Positions 10,401-22,181 of a stretch of 64,000 bases of DNA are shown piece by piece. How positions within the stretch are numbered: the stretch's first letter is position 1; every line of letters starts with the position of its first letter. The notes under the pieces are model-generated. The model made no database searches. It was given only the letters and a program-made list of their open reading frames with translations, and was not told where the DNA came from. Source of the DNA: Notospermus geniculatus (taxonomy: Eukaryota > Nemertea > Pilidiophora > Heteronemertea > Lineidae); contig NMRB01000016.1 in assembly GCA_002633025.1 (NCBI GenBank), positions 563,684 through 627,683 of the forward strand, in the 5' to 3' direction. A program made the position numbers and the translations under genes.

Positions 10401-12132
10401 CCTGCAGCAATGGAGAAGATAGTAAATTATTTCAACTGAATCTGAATCTGGTTGCAAGACGTGCTTTCTGCACTTTAATGAACATGATGGAATTTTTGTG
10501 CAATCATCAATACATGTATATCACTCATCAAGATACACGACAAGAGCACAGGGGGGGCTTAGGTACATAGCTCATTAACTTGACGAGACAGTTTCTATTG
10601 AGTCTTACTTCATTGGGTTTCTTGATGGATTCCAGTGAATTAAATCTCTCATGGTCATCTTGCTGCGATCAGGTGGATCATCACCCCAGTTGACTTTGTA
10701 ACGCTTCTTAACCTAGAAAATGCAACAAGATCAAATTTAGAATGGTTCGTCTGGGGGGTAGGGGAAGAAGGTAGACTAACAAGTCACATCCAAACAACTG
10801 TCAAAGGTGCTTAGGATATAAGGCATTCGCACATATGTATTGCCAAAGCACAAGAACAGAATACATGTACTTGTCTCAATCATACAATGCTATCAATAAC
10901 ATCATTTGTAAAACGGGTGCACGATATGCAGCAGAAAGAATACACTACAAAGGTACATGCTAGTAATCAGTAAGACATATTCATTATTTATTTTTAATTT
11001 TAATTCTTTACAACACAAACCTCTTTCTTAGCAACCGGAGCTGGGGCATCCTCCATCCCTTTCTTAGCCTGTTTTTCCTGCATTGGCTTCACAGATGTCA
11101 ATGTACTCGCTGGTTCACTTGGCTTCTCCTCAATGACGAGGATTTCCCTCTTGGACTCTTCAACTGGGTCATCCTTCACATCAACTACTGGTGGGGTAGA
11201 GGGTATGGCCTGGCCTTGGCTAGAAATAAAGGAACAAAGACATCAAATTTAGGTCTAATAGGCCACCTGCATGTACAATATATACCAGAATGGCTACTTT
11301 GATGCAATGTGGGAAAATATGGCTGATTGGCTGTCCTTTCTCATTTCAATTCAGAGCTCCCCCAAAATGAAGATGCCATGAAGAACTTCTGGTTTCTAGT
11401 CGTGCAATCACCAGGGGTGAATACAAATTTAGGCACAGTCAATTAAGGATTTCCACAAACCTGACTCTGAGGGGCGCTGTCCTGTGGACTGATGGTGGAT
11501 GTCTCTTTGTTTCCTCTTCAGTGTCACTTACTGATACAGATGGATTTCTGCAATGAATTATGAAATGTGGATATGCCCAAGTCAAAAGACAATCAGATGA
11601 GGCAAACATTGGGCCCTGTAAACACATTTATTGGAACAAGGACGTACCTGGTTCTTGGCCTCCCAGCATCACTCAGGTTTGGCCGTGCCTTGGGGAACCG
11701 ACTTCTTCGTTTAACACCGCTTTTGTCCGTCTTTTTGGCATCTCCATCAGCATTAATCTCTTTCCCTTCAGAAGGTTTTTCATCCACTACTTTATCAACA
11801 TCATTTTTTACTGCAGCAATTGGTCCATTTTCTTCAGAAACAGTATCTGGGACAGAAGGCGTCACTTCTTTGGAAACAGCATCATTGTCCTCCTTTACCG
11901 ATACAGTGGTTTTCTCCACAACTACCTTTGGTTCATTGTCTACTTTCTTAGTCCTCCCCACCGGAGTCTTTGGTAGTGGTACTGGTTTTTCAATCGTTTT
12001 CTGTTGTTCAACATCTTTTGTCTTAGTTTTAGGGTCTGACTTCTTCTCTTCTCCTCCTCCTCCTGGGGTTGATGTTCCTCGGCCTCCTTTTGGACCGAGA
12101 TTGGGCCGAACTGATATTCGTGAACGCCGCAT
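7426..12132 (-). CDS. BDP1: BDP1, TFIIIB subunit B'' (RNA polymerase III initiation factor), complete copy
   Basis: BDP1 joins TBP and BRF to form TFIIIB, which places RNA polymerase III on tRNA and 5S promoters in the nucleus. Nine coding exons, all GT-AG and in frame: 12132-11648, 11547-11461, 11219-11021, 10712-10609, 10347-10150, 9984-9759, 9541-9487, 9306-9142, 8951-7426 (stop TAA), giving 1014 aa. Start: ATG opening MRRSRISVRPNLGPKG, like the basic BDP1 amino end. The Myb/SANT domain (about aa 385-450) reads KTWTQKETTKFYTALSAVGTDF, then LFPKRTRTEIK and NKYKKEERVNKYLIDKAL across the next exon. A lysine-rich stretch follows. The last exon is proline-rich (PGF/QNPRL repeats), then Ser/Thr/Met/Glu-rich. 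The protein is much shorter than human BDP1, whose long repeated tail is absent, unless an unseen further exon exists below 7426. GTPBP6 starts divergently 2.9 kb away. Confidence 0.9.
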
Positions 12133-13041
12133 AGTGAACTTCTCTTAGTCTTAATAATGACTGACTGTGTGACTGTCTGAAATAAAAATCTGAAAGTAAG
12201 ACCTCGAGTGGAATACGCAACCTGTGGCTGGATCAGCTTGAGTAAGGGAGTAGCCAATTAAGTAGGTAGACCTAGCCTACCAGTACTAGTACTACTGTAA
12301 ACAGCAGCTACGCCTACCCCGGTCAGCCTATTCATCATTTCCACGACACAACTTCAACAATGCAATGTCTGCCATTACCGACGTCGCCATTAATGACGCA
12401 AATCCGGGTGGAAAACGCACATCCTAAGACTAACAACAGAATGATGTTACGGAAATGATGAATGAATACTAAGTGACAAACAGATCAGATGACTATAATG
12501 GAATAAGCCAGATAAGCCAGCCCCAGCAGAGAGAGGGAGGTGAGGTCCACACAGACATGACAGGGCCACACACAGTATTGGTAACATTAACCACAGGTCT
12601 ACACGAACAAACACTAATTAAACAACTGCGGCTAGCCTGGTTCCCTGGCCACCGTCCAGATGGCATTGCGTAGACGGAGGCCAGGCAGTAGCCGTTGAGC
12701 TTGATGAGAATGTGACGTCATTACAACGGGGATGACCTATTTTGTGCAGGAGACAAAGCCAGCCTACCATTCGAGTAATCGATTCGACCAAGTAAAAAAA
12801 TACTTCAAACTCTATATGCCCGTTCTTTTCACCAGTGTTGTATGTATCAAGTATGAATTAGCTAAATCCTTATTTTTTTATTTTTTTTTCTCTATCATTA
12901 TTCCCAAATTCGTCCTTTTCGCTTGTCAGATTAAATTGACGCTTTGAATCCCGAGGCCATACCCTTCCCAGCAATTCCTGGTAAAACTCGCATACTGCCT
13001 GCCTGCCTGGCCACCGTTTACGCAGCGCCATCTATAGATCA

Positions 13042-13204
13042 GGGCCCGGTTGCACGAAACTCACGACAGCGCTATCTTGGTGTTAGCGCTACATGTATCT
13101 TCATGTTAGATGACGTAAAAATCCATTGTTCTTTTACGTCATTTAACATCAAGTTAGCGGTAACACCAAGATAGCGCTGTCGTGAGTTTCGTGCAACCGG
13201 GCCC
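13042..13204. mobile_element. Palindromic MITE, family with GGGCCCGGTTGCAC ends
   Basis: Nearly the whole 163 bp is one inverted repeat: GGGCCCGGTTGCACGAAACT, CACGACAGCGCTATCTTGGT and so on, mirrored to GTGCAACCGGGCCC. A second copy, about 95% alike by eye, lies at 54001-54157, proving a mobile family. No coding capacity. Confidence 0.85.
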
Positions 13205-13205
13205 A

Positions 13206-13410
13206 GGGGCCGGTTGCACAATCAGCGTTAACCAAACGTGGCGTTAAATCCTATTCTGGCGTTAAATCTCCTAACATGTCGTTAGCTAACATAGCGTTAT
13301 TTTTTGGTTGCCCAAAGCAGTTTTAACGCCAGCGTTAGCTATCGGTACTCTATCGCTGGTGTCAGATGGTTGCTATGGATAGTGCTAACGCTGATTGTGC
13401 AACCGGGCCC
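13206..13410. mobile_element. Second MITE sharing the CCGGTTGCAC end motif
   Basis: Left end GGGGCCGGTTGCACAATCAG, right end CTGATTGTGCAACCGGGCCC. The inside repeats CGTTA/TAACG motifs (GCGTTAA, GTTAGCTAAC). It abuts the previous element. The shared terminal 12-14 bp but different body suggest two families moved by the same transposase. Confidence 0.75.
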
Positions 13411-13415
13411 AGTTC

Positions 13416-13990
13416 AAATTAGGTCGTCGTTTATGACGTCATGGCGATTTCTTGGCAACCCGCACATGCGCAGTAGCCATTTTCCTTGACAACGCGGAGG
13501 CTGGTGTGGCTACATTGGTTTCAACGAAGGATTTCGGCAATCGGCAGCATTTTTGGTGGTTCTCTTCGATATTTCTGCAGGGGAGCCCTTAATTACACTG
13601 TGAACGGGTCTGATAACAGTTGAGGAACGGAAAAATCACTGGTTTCCCAAAGTTTGAGCGAAGAATGGGGTGAATTCGGCGATCGACCGGCCACGTGCAT
13701 CGCCATTTTTGTCCATTTGGAGACCAAACCTGGGCGAATTTTTCTGTAAATCTCACCCGATTTTCATGATGGTAACGATTTTCAGGAGCACCAGGCATGC
13801 CAGGTGATTATCTCGAGGACCCACACACTTATAAACACAAAGCTGGGCGAAAAGCCCACAGAAAACGGCAAAATGTGCGACCCACCGGCAAATCCTTCGT
13901 TGAAAGCCATTAGAACATCGACTTCCGGCTTGGACCAAGGAAAACGGCTAAACGCGCATGCCAAATTATCCATGGCAATGACCTAATCTC
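13416..13990. mobile_element. Degenerate foldback element, arms about 130 bp
   Basis: The left arm contains TTAGGTCGTC, CATGCGCAGTAGCCATTTTC and TTTCAACGAAGGATTT. The right arm has their inverse (AAATCCTTCGTTGAAAGCC, CATGCC, ATTACGAAG, GACCTAA). The pairing is imperfect with several indels. The open frames inside are short and unrelated to known proteins. Confidence 0.55.
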
Positions 13991-14993
13991 TAATTACGAA
14001 GTTTGATCTCAACTATACGAGACGGTGGCCAGGGAACCAGGCTAAACTGCGGCTTTCACACCCAACAACACAGGCGTTCGGAGCGCCATCTGAGGTCAAT
14101 GTAGTAGGAGTATAATTATAGACAAGGCATTGATGATTCATATCGTTTCCAATGAAAACAAACGTCGTCTCGATCTCAACAAAAACACAGAATAACGAAA
14201 CCAAAATACACGATCTTCATGGACTCTCGATTTCTGTCTTTGTAGGCCTATGTATCCTACTCGTTACCCAAATTAACTCCTACTACACTGACCTCAGACG
14301 GCGCTTACGGACGCCTGTGCCCAACGAAATCACATGATGTCCGAAAATGAATACCTTTTCCCATAAAATGAACACCTTCTTTTCCCACGTGAGCGATTCT
14401 CGGATGAGCAGGTCCACGTTTTCAACTTGGAAATTTCTAACTATTTTCGGCAATAATTCGGACAATAATTCTTACTGCTGTTAATGAGACGATTAGGTCA
14501 TAGGCCTATATTATGATTCATACAACTGGGAATGGACGACAGAACAAACCGCAGAAATTACTCAAAAGAAGACACTTTTCCGATCACAGCAACTAGGCCT
14601 AGTCCTCTGCCCTCAAGACGGTCAGCTGTGTTACGAGGGCAAGCGATCAGTCTAGAATTAGGTACACGCAATAGATGGCGCTGTGATAAAAATAATGACG
14701 AAAGTTTGGTCCAGATTTGTGAAATAATTCCCCAATTTACCGGTATACCCCATCAATATACCTGATTGATAAGTGATAGAGAGAAAAGCTACCGATAGTA
14801 AGATGTAGTCAAGAATGTGATTGCTCACTGTCATCCTCTGCTTAAAAAGTTTACAGCGCTACAAGTAAAATTTTTTGTTTTTTACAGGGTGTCTCAAAAA
14901 AACAGACACGAGTTCGACAACAGCGCACACGTTAAAAAAAGGTCATTTGTTTCCTTATTTATATATGTTTAGCTTCTGCGTCGGATTCAGAAG

Positions 14994-17900
14994 ATGATGT
15001 CCATCGTAAAGAAATCTAAAATAAAACTAAGCCACATCACAAAGTATTTCTCATCAGTTTCATCGCGGCGGCGGAAGATGATGGGAAAAAATAAACATGA
15101 TCTGCTGCTGTCAGTGACAGTGTCACGGAATGAACCAAAATGTGCTCGCAAATCTGAGGTACGGACACTGTGCAATGTATCCAATACTCACCATCTGTCA
15201 CACAGCAGGACCTACTCGGGGACATCGACTGAGGGTATGAACAACTTTTTTCTGCGCAAATTTCAAAGCATGTTTTAGTGCCGGCCAGGGACCCAGGGGG
15301 TTAAATGGACAGAACCCCACCCTATCGACCATACTAGATCATCACTCCCTCAAAGTCTCTGACAAGTCATCCATGACATTATCTTTCAAGTGAAAACTCG
15401 ATCTCTTTCATGCTTTATATATACCGGTAGGCCTATTACAGTTACCGGTAATCAGAAGAGAAGGATTTCCGAGATGATATAGACAGGTTTTAAGTCTACC
15501 TTTTTCAGGTTCCAACAAGGATGAATATGAAGAGGCTATTCATGATAGACAGTTTGATAAGACTGTGAGAGAGGACCTGGGTTATATTCTGCCAGAAGGA
15601 GGTAACAAAGTCCTGGTTGTACAACCTGGTGAGTGCATCCTTTGACCTTGTTCAACATCATTCTTCAGATTTTCGTATCATAGATCTGAACTGTATGTAT
15701 TGTAAGCAGTTATGTGAGATGATGTCATTCTTCCAGATATCAAGTGGGGCCCAAAGAGACCAAAGTTAACCAATGCGGCTCTGCAACTGGCAGAGGGATG
15801 TGCACTGATAAAGACTCTACCAGAGTGGCATGTTGTGGACAAGGTTCTTTAAAGATATTCATTAACCCTGGTCAATGTGCTGATTACTAATACATGTATT
15901 AGCTGCAGCATTATGTAACAAGTATCAGAATGGATGGGAGAAGTTTTCTACTGTTTATAGCATTGAATGCTGACAAAACCACTTTTCAGTGTGGTTCACT
16001 GCATATCAGTGCCGGTCAGGGACAGTATGTGAGAAAAGGGGTGTCAAACTGATGCACAGACTTCTTGAATGTTGTTATTTTCTGCAAGACAACTTGCTAA
16101 GGTCATTCACAAATTATGTCTCTTTCTTCCAGTTAACAATGTCGCTGAAACTGGAGGACAAGAAAAACGTATTTGGAAAGGGAAACTTTGCAACTCTTAC
16201 AGAAAGAGTGAAGTCTACTAAAGACATTAGTGCTGTCTTTATGAATGTCAACATGTTGACTCTTCCTCAATTAAAATCCCTACAGAATGCATGGCAAGTG
16301 GCTGTCTATGATAGGTAATGTAATGATCTGAATTCAACTGTGGGTAAATTTGATGGACATTTTTATGATTGAACTTGAATACTAGTACACATTGAATAAA
16401 TGTGATTTTCTCTTGGGCAAATAGAGTTTGACTAATCCATTAAGACGTGAATGAAACTGAAGGTAATTGCTTTTTGAAGGCCATATTTTAGCCTTTTCCC
16501 ATATTCTTTTGTAGATACACAGTTGTGTTACAAATCTTTAAAATCCATGCCAGAACCAAAGAAGCCAAGCTTCAGGTTGCCCTAGCTGAGCTACCATACT
16601 TCAAGTAAGGTTTATAAACTTTTGGTTTAGTGTCGTTACAAAGTCCAGTAACCGGTACATAATTTTCAGGTATGAAATTGTCGTCAAATACGAATACATC
16701 CAGCATTTAACTTGACTGACCCTGTTTGACCTTTCATTGACGGTTTCAATTTACAGAACTCGACTTGAAGGAATGCATGATGGAAGCCTTGAGTGGCAAC
16801 ATCAAGATTTAGGTCATATTGGAGGTTTGGGTGAATCTTACATTCAGCTAAGAAGACAGATTTTACAGGTAGGCTTGGTATTAACGTAGTGCGGCAAAGA
16901 ATTTAATTATCTCCTTAATTAACTCCTGCCATGTGCACAACAACGCATTGACCTTTAGTCACATTTTGTTTCTTTTGCAGGAAAGGGAGATAAAAATCAA
17001 GAAGGCTCTACAGAAACTTCGGTCAAAACGCCAAATACTTCGTGAGGGTCGTTTAAAGAAGGATATACCTGTGGTGGCTATTGTAGGCTACACCAATGCA
17101 GGCAAAACTAGTCTTATCAAAGCACTGACTGGGGATGCAGGGATGGAGCCAAGAGATCAGTTATTTGCTACATTGGATGTAACTGCTCATGCTGGCTACC
17201 TAATGAACCATTTGAAAGTTATTTACCTAGATACTGTTGGTTTTATATCGGATATACCAACAGATCTGATCGAAGCTTTTACAGTTACACTTGAGGATGT
17301 TCTACAGGCGGTGAGTTAGTGTGATGTAGAGATAATGTAGGGCATGTTTTAGAAGTGTGGTCCCCGTTGCGAGAGACAAGGAACTAGGGGGGGGGGGGTC
17401 TCACATGGAGTTTAGCCAGGTCCCAACTATAGTCAAAGAAAAGGTTTAAGTCCTAGTTGCTGTGTACGGCGAAGTCATGTAAGAAAGGAATAAAAGAGTT
17501 AATCAAGATATATAACTTGTTCAGGTGTTGTATCCCGGGCCCCCAAACAGCGCTTTAGATCAAGCTTGCTTTTGACAACACAGGTTTTCTCAGGCACTAG
17601 TTTCCTTCTGCTATTCATTGAAATTTGTCCAATGTTATCTTTATCTTTAGAAGTAAATACCGGTAATGCTGTACTTGGCACTCAGGTCCACAAAGGATAA
17701 GGCTTTCAGAATGAGGGGGGGGGGTAGTTAAAGTGCCTTCCAATACAGAGAATGAGTGGTATTCTGGCTTGATTACAGGACGTTATCGTGCACATCCGAG
17801 ACATCAGTCACCCAGACACAATCTCCCAGAGGGAACACGTTCTACAGACTCTCGCAGGATTAAAACTTCGTTCCAAGACACTTGACAACATGATCGAGGC

Positions 17901-18485
17901 TTGCAACAAGTGTGACCTCATCAAAAGGTAAGAACTAAAACAAATATAAGGAATGTCCTTTGCGAAACAGGTATAAGTCGTGCCTTGAGTAATGATTATT
18001 TCTGCCTTTGTTTCCAGTGGCAGTGATTCGTCAGATGAAAATCTTGCCGACAACACAGCCTTCATATCAGCCACAAAGGGGTTGGGACTCACCAAGTTTA
18101 GGGAACTTGTCGAGAATGCAGTGTTGAAAGCAACAGGGCGTCAGATCAAGAAATTGAAGATCCCAATGAATGGAGAGCATTTAGGGTGAGTTTCTGGCAG
18201 ATGAGTGTCAGCACTCAACTCTTGAATCACAAAACTTCATTACTCAGTTACTCAAGGCATTGAAAGTTCCAGTTTTCCAATAATCTAACAATTCCAGAGA
18301 CACTTGTTTGCTTCCCTTGTTTCACCATGCGACTTTTTTTTCAATTCAGATGGTTGTACAAAGAAGCCACAGTCTGTTCCACAAAAGCAAGTGAAGATGG
18401 AGTGTATCTTTATATTGACTGTATTATGAACGAGGCATCTTATGCTCGGTTCAAGGCAAAATTTGTGCGCAAAAAGTCCTGGTGA
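14994..18485 (+). CDS. GTPBP6: GTPBP6, HflX-family GTPase
   Basis: HflX-type GTPases bind the large ribosomal subunit; animal GTPBP6 acts in mitochondrial ribosome splitting and assembly. Ten exons, in frame to 544 aa: 14994-15234, 15509-15628, 15737-15843, 16133-16314, 16515-16604, 16757-16868, 16981-17310, 17779-17927, 18018-18185, 18350-18485. Exon 1 is rich in Lys, Ser and Arg (VKKSKIKLSHITKYFSSVSS), fitting a mitochondrial presequence. HflX domain: FGKGNFATLTERV and GGLGESYIQLRRQIL. G domain: G1 GYTNAGKTS (about aa 320), G3 DTVGF, G4 NKCD, G5 SATKG. The donor after 15843 (GTTCTT) is weak. AATAAA lies at 18607. The assignment of exon 1 rests on phase (G|GT) and on in-frame variation between its two copies, and is less certain than the rest. 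Confidence 0.93.
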
Positions 18486-19294
18486 AAACATGGAATCTAA
18501 GCCTAGGGAGGCCACATCTCAGGTGGATCAACTTTATAAACTTGGTGCTCATTAAAGTACTCATTTCTGGTACCAGAAGATTTCTGTTCATTTTCTTGGA
18601 GTTTGTAATAAAAATTGAAAGTAGGTGAGGTGAACTTACCCAGTCATGAAGGATAACTTGAATTCTGTTGGTCTTACTGATTTATATTTCCTGAGAGTAC
18701 ATGCCGAGTGATCTAATCCTCTTTGGTTCACTGGTCCTCTGATGGTGGATTCAGCATGAGCTTACCGATATCAATTGACATGATATCAGCTCATATTCAT
18801 CATTACCCAATTCTGAGGACCAGATATGACCCAACACTCGGGGTCCAATAAAAAAAACTTGGAAAAATGGAAGTGACTGCCACATGATGAGGACGACACA
18901 AAACACAACGGAGAGAGAATAATAGAAAGGTATATCATTCCCTTGTCTTGTTCTTCAGTTTATTACAACTCTTGAAATTGATACATTGGATCAAGCAAAT
19001 GATTCTTGACGTAAATTATACAGGAATAATGCTTTCAAATAAGACTGATAATGAAGCAGAAAATACTCCTTATTCAAACGAGGACATAAGTTTTCACAGG
19101 GCAAGTTGTTTGAAAGCACTGGACATGGTACTCAAAGCAGTTGCATAGAGTGATCTAAACTGATGAAAGAATCCCTCTGACAGGCATTTTCGAATCCCTC
19201 TTATCTTTCTCATAGTAACACAAGAGATGAATTACCCTACATGTACACACAAAGTTGCCCCCTCAAGGTACAAGTAAGAATTCCCAAAAGACAC

Positions 19295-19430
19295 CTAAGG
19301 CTGATTTTACATCGGATGCCACGGGACACGAACACACAGGCGAACAATGGCTTCACTAACGATTCATCTCCATGGAAACTGTTCGCCTGCTTGTTCGTTT
19401 CGCGTATCATCCGATGTGAAGTCGGCCTAA
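19295..19430. mobile_element. Degenerate inverted-repeat element
   Basis: The left end CTAAGGCTGATTTTACATCG pairs imperfectly with the right end CGATGTGAAGTCGGCCTAA. Inner CAGGCGAACA and TGTTCGCCTG also pair. About 136 bp, non-coding, MITE-like. Confidence 0.55.
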
Positions 19431-20190
19431 CATTCTACCAAGTGTAGATGGGATTGTCATCTAAATGGCAGAAATTCAAAGAAATCTTTCTGCTTGCCTG
19501 ATCTAACAAGATGAGGTACATTAACATCACATTAATTAGATCTGCAACTCGTACAAAAGCCACAAGAGAGCAGCACCTGGAAATTCATTTTCTGGCAATA
19601 CACGTTCAGATCAAAGTCAGTACCGGAACCAATTTCACCATTCAAGAATTCAGACCTGCTGCCCTTCAGCAGAGTTGAGAGTCCAATTTTCTACTTGCAT
19701 GGAAAAACCACTGTATCACAGCCTATTACGACTTCCCTTTCTTTAGATACAACACATTCAAACGGCACACTCAGTAAATCCACTGATAGCATTTTATATC
19801 ACTTATTTCTTGGCAAAAACTAGGAGTAGGACAATTGAGAATCCACAGCAAGCACTCTGCGTTTCAGGAACTGATACGTTCCCAAGTGTAATAACTGGTA
19901 CAGAGTGAATTGAATTGAATTGAAAACCATTACAAAAGTCCAAGCAAACCCTAGCCAAGTGATATTTCGAAGTGCACACAATTCAAGACATACAAATTAG
20001 CGCCTCAACATGCATGTACCGGTAAGTATGAATCACTGGACCATGGACCACATTTTCACACATTAAAATCCCACTTGGAGTTCTTTCAAATAGAGCACAG
20101 GTAATATTGTGTTCAGTATATACACTATATACACCAATCTATTTACAAACACCAGACATCAGTTGGCTCTACTTAACTTAGAAAATTCAG

Positions 20191-20262
20191 CGGGGAGGAG
20201 GAAAAAAATTCAGAGCAAGGGGTACACCGGGGAGGAGGAAAAAAATTCAGAGCAAGGGGTAG
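20191..20262. repeat. Two tandem copies of a ~40-bp unit
   Basis: GGGGAGGAGG followed by AAAAAAATTCAGAGCAAGGG occurs twice in a row, nearly exact. Confidence 0.8.
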
Positions 20263-22181
20263 AGTGCCGTGGCAAGTATCATTACCAGTAACTGCTGATT
20301 CAAGTTTCATGGACAGTAAGATGGCCCCGGGGAGGATATGCTTTCAGTGCTGCTCACTTTGCACCCACAGCCATCTGAAAGCAAACTGATTGCTGCGGAG
20401 CTTGACAGCAAATCTGACGCACAACCTTGCTGTTGGGCGGACCAAGAGGATAACTCATCAAATGTGACCCTCCACAGCAAAACCAGTCCCATGTCGCTCT
20501 TAGCTTGGCAGTTTGAGACCAAATGTTTGTCAGTTTCAATATTGTCTGTCCATATTGTCATCTTAGTTCGTTGCGGCTCGCCTTCTGAACGACACTATTC
20601 GACTGGTTTTACTGTGGAGGGTCACAAATTAGTATGACGAAATGCCCATCCACAATTAATTCGAAAATGCAACAAACCTGCTCAAAGCAAACTGATTGGT
20701 CTCCTACACAGAAACACTATGATTCTCGCCATAAAGGCCCAGCTGCATGTTCATAGTTTACATGTAAACACGGTCCTTGAAACACACTGTGTAGGAAGGC
20801 CTTTAGGCTGTTATGACAAATAAGAGCCTGATGAACGACGAACAGCTTCAGCTGAACCACTAGTTATGCAAGCAGATACAAATAGTAGCAAGTCGAACGC
20901 ATTGAATCGGCAGCAATATCACATATACTACTCCATTCAGACTAGTTTGTTGATTGTTAAAGGATGTAATTCAGATTAAGCCCACAATTTACAGCTGGCA
21001 GTTTTTTTCTTGGATGAAGATCAAGGGAAACAGGAGTGATATGTAAGACAAGATTGATATGGAAGTACAGAGAACTGTTGTTTGAATCAGATGACAGTGG
21101 CTTTTTTACAAGATTTTGCAGTGAATGCCAAGACATGGGAGTGATCAATCCTGCTCTCAAAAATCCTGTCAAACCGAGCTGGAGGGACTTTTCACTCCCA
21201 TCTCCAGGGTTTCAAGAATCTACCTTTATGTTTATTCACTTCAATAGGCAACGGTGCCTTAGATTTAATGATTAGATACAATCGTAAAACAGAAATGTGA
21301 TCTAAGTCGAGAAATGGTGCCAATGAAATCATATGAGCCAATAAAAATATCACAGGATACATAGTATTGGAATAATTAGAATTATTTTCTGACTTTTCTC
21401 ACATTACTAGTAACCCAAACAAGACAAATGGAAGTCAGAGAAATTTCAAATAAATTCACCCACTTCCCTATCAAAAGATAAATGGTAATGTATGAAATGT
21501 TACTAGAAATTGAAACTTTGAAAACCGTCCACTTTGAGCCCAAACACTGAATGATTGTTTACCTTCATTCATATTTGAATTTGCCCACTGACTAATGTAG
21601 CCAAAAAGAGTTCAAGCTCCAGAAAGCACGGAGTCTTTGGCCCAAATCCAAACACTGAATAGTGTATGCTGGTGCATTTATAACCTCCTCTTGCAGGCAA
21701 CAGCTCCATGTCACAAAATCAGCGACTTTCCACTCCTGTTTCTAAGTCCATTTTCAAAGGTAACAAAAACTGAGACAGAGAATCATGATGCCTTGAGTCA
21801 GATCAGCCTTAAGAGCAGCTCTCACTCACGGTAGGAAGAATCACGCTTGATATGACATTCCACTTCAGTGTGAATACATGAATTCAATGATACCATCAGT
21901 TTTTCTCCTAACTTTGTAATAACTACAGCAAATGAACACAGTCACCAATGCACTCTGGTCCAGATTCATATGAATCTCTTCGAGACATGAACCTGACATC
22001 TCATTGACAAGTTTGTGAAAGTTTTTATTTGTTGCATGTCCCAATACTAACACAAATTGACTTCGGCTTAAACTTTCCCCATTCCAGTAAATGAAAGGGC
22101 AGTGTCTGTTTCATCTGAGCCTTTGTCTGCCAACATCCAAGTAAACTCCTCCCATTACTGATGACAGTCTTTGCACTCAGG

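Larger units (their letters stand above)
12133..14993. promoter_or_regulatory. Divergent BDP1/GTPBP6 intergenic region with transposon cluster
   Basis: The 5' flank shared by BDP1 (leftward) and GTPBP6 (rightward). No TATA or initiator can be assigned with confidence. Excluding the 976-bp insertion at 13037-14012 it is about 1.9 kb. The insertion is bounded by CTATA on both sides, with one CTATA in copy 1 at about 3860, so the cluster may have entered as a unit or by nested steps. Confidence 0.5.
9240..15300. repeat. Tandem near-identical block, copy 2 (pairs with 1-6150)
   Basis: Copy 2 of the duplicated block, and the one connected to intact downstream exons of both BDP1 (to 7426) and GTPBP6 (to 18485). 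Relative to copy 1 it carries an extra cluster of inverted-repeat elements at 13037-14012 and lacks the 4130-5108 insertion. After GGGGGTTAAA at about 15305 the two copies part. Confidence 0.8.
18486..22181. other. Region between the 3' ends of GTPBP6 and the ORP10/11 gene
   Basis: Convergent 3' flanks. AATAAA at 18607 (plus) suits GTPBP6. TTTATT at 22024 (AATAAA on the minus strand) suits the ORP gene, 150 nt past its stop. Between lie an inverted-repeat element at 19295-19430, a 40-bp tandem duplication at 20191-20262, and otherwise long low-complexity stretches that may be UTR. No further gene is seen. Confidence 0.5.
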
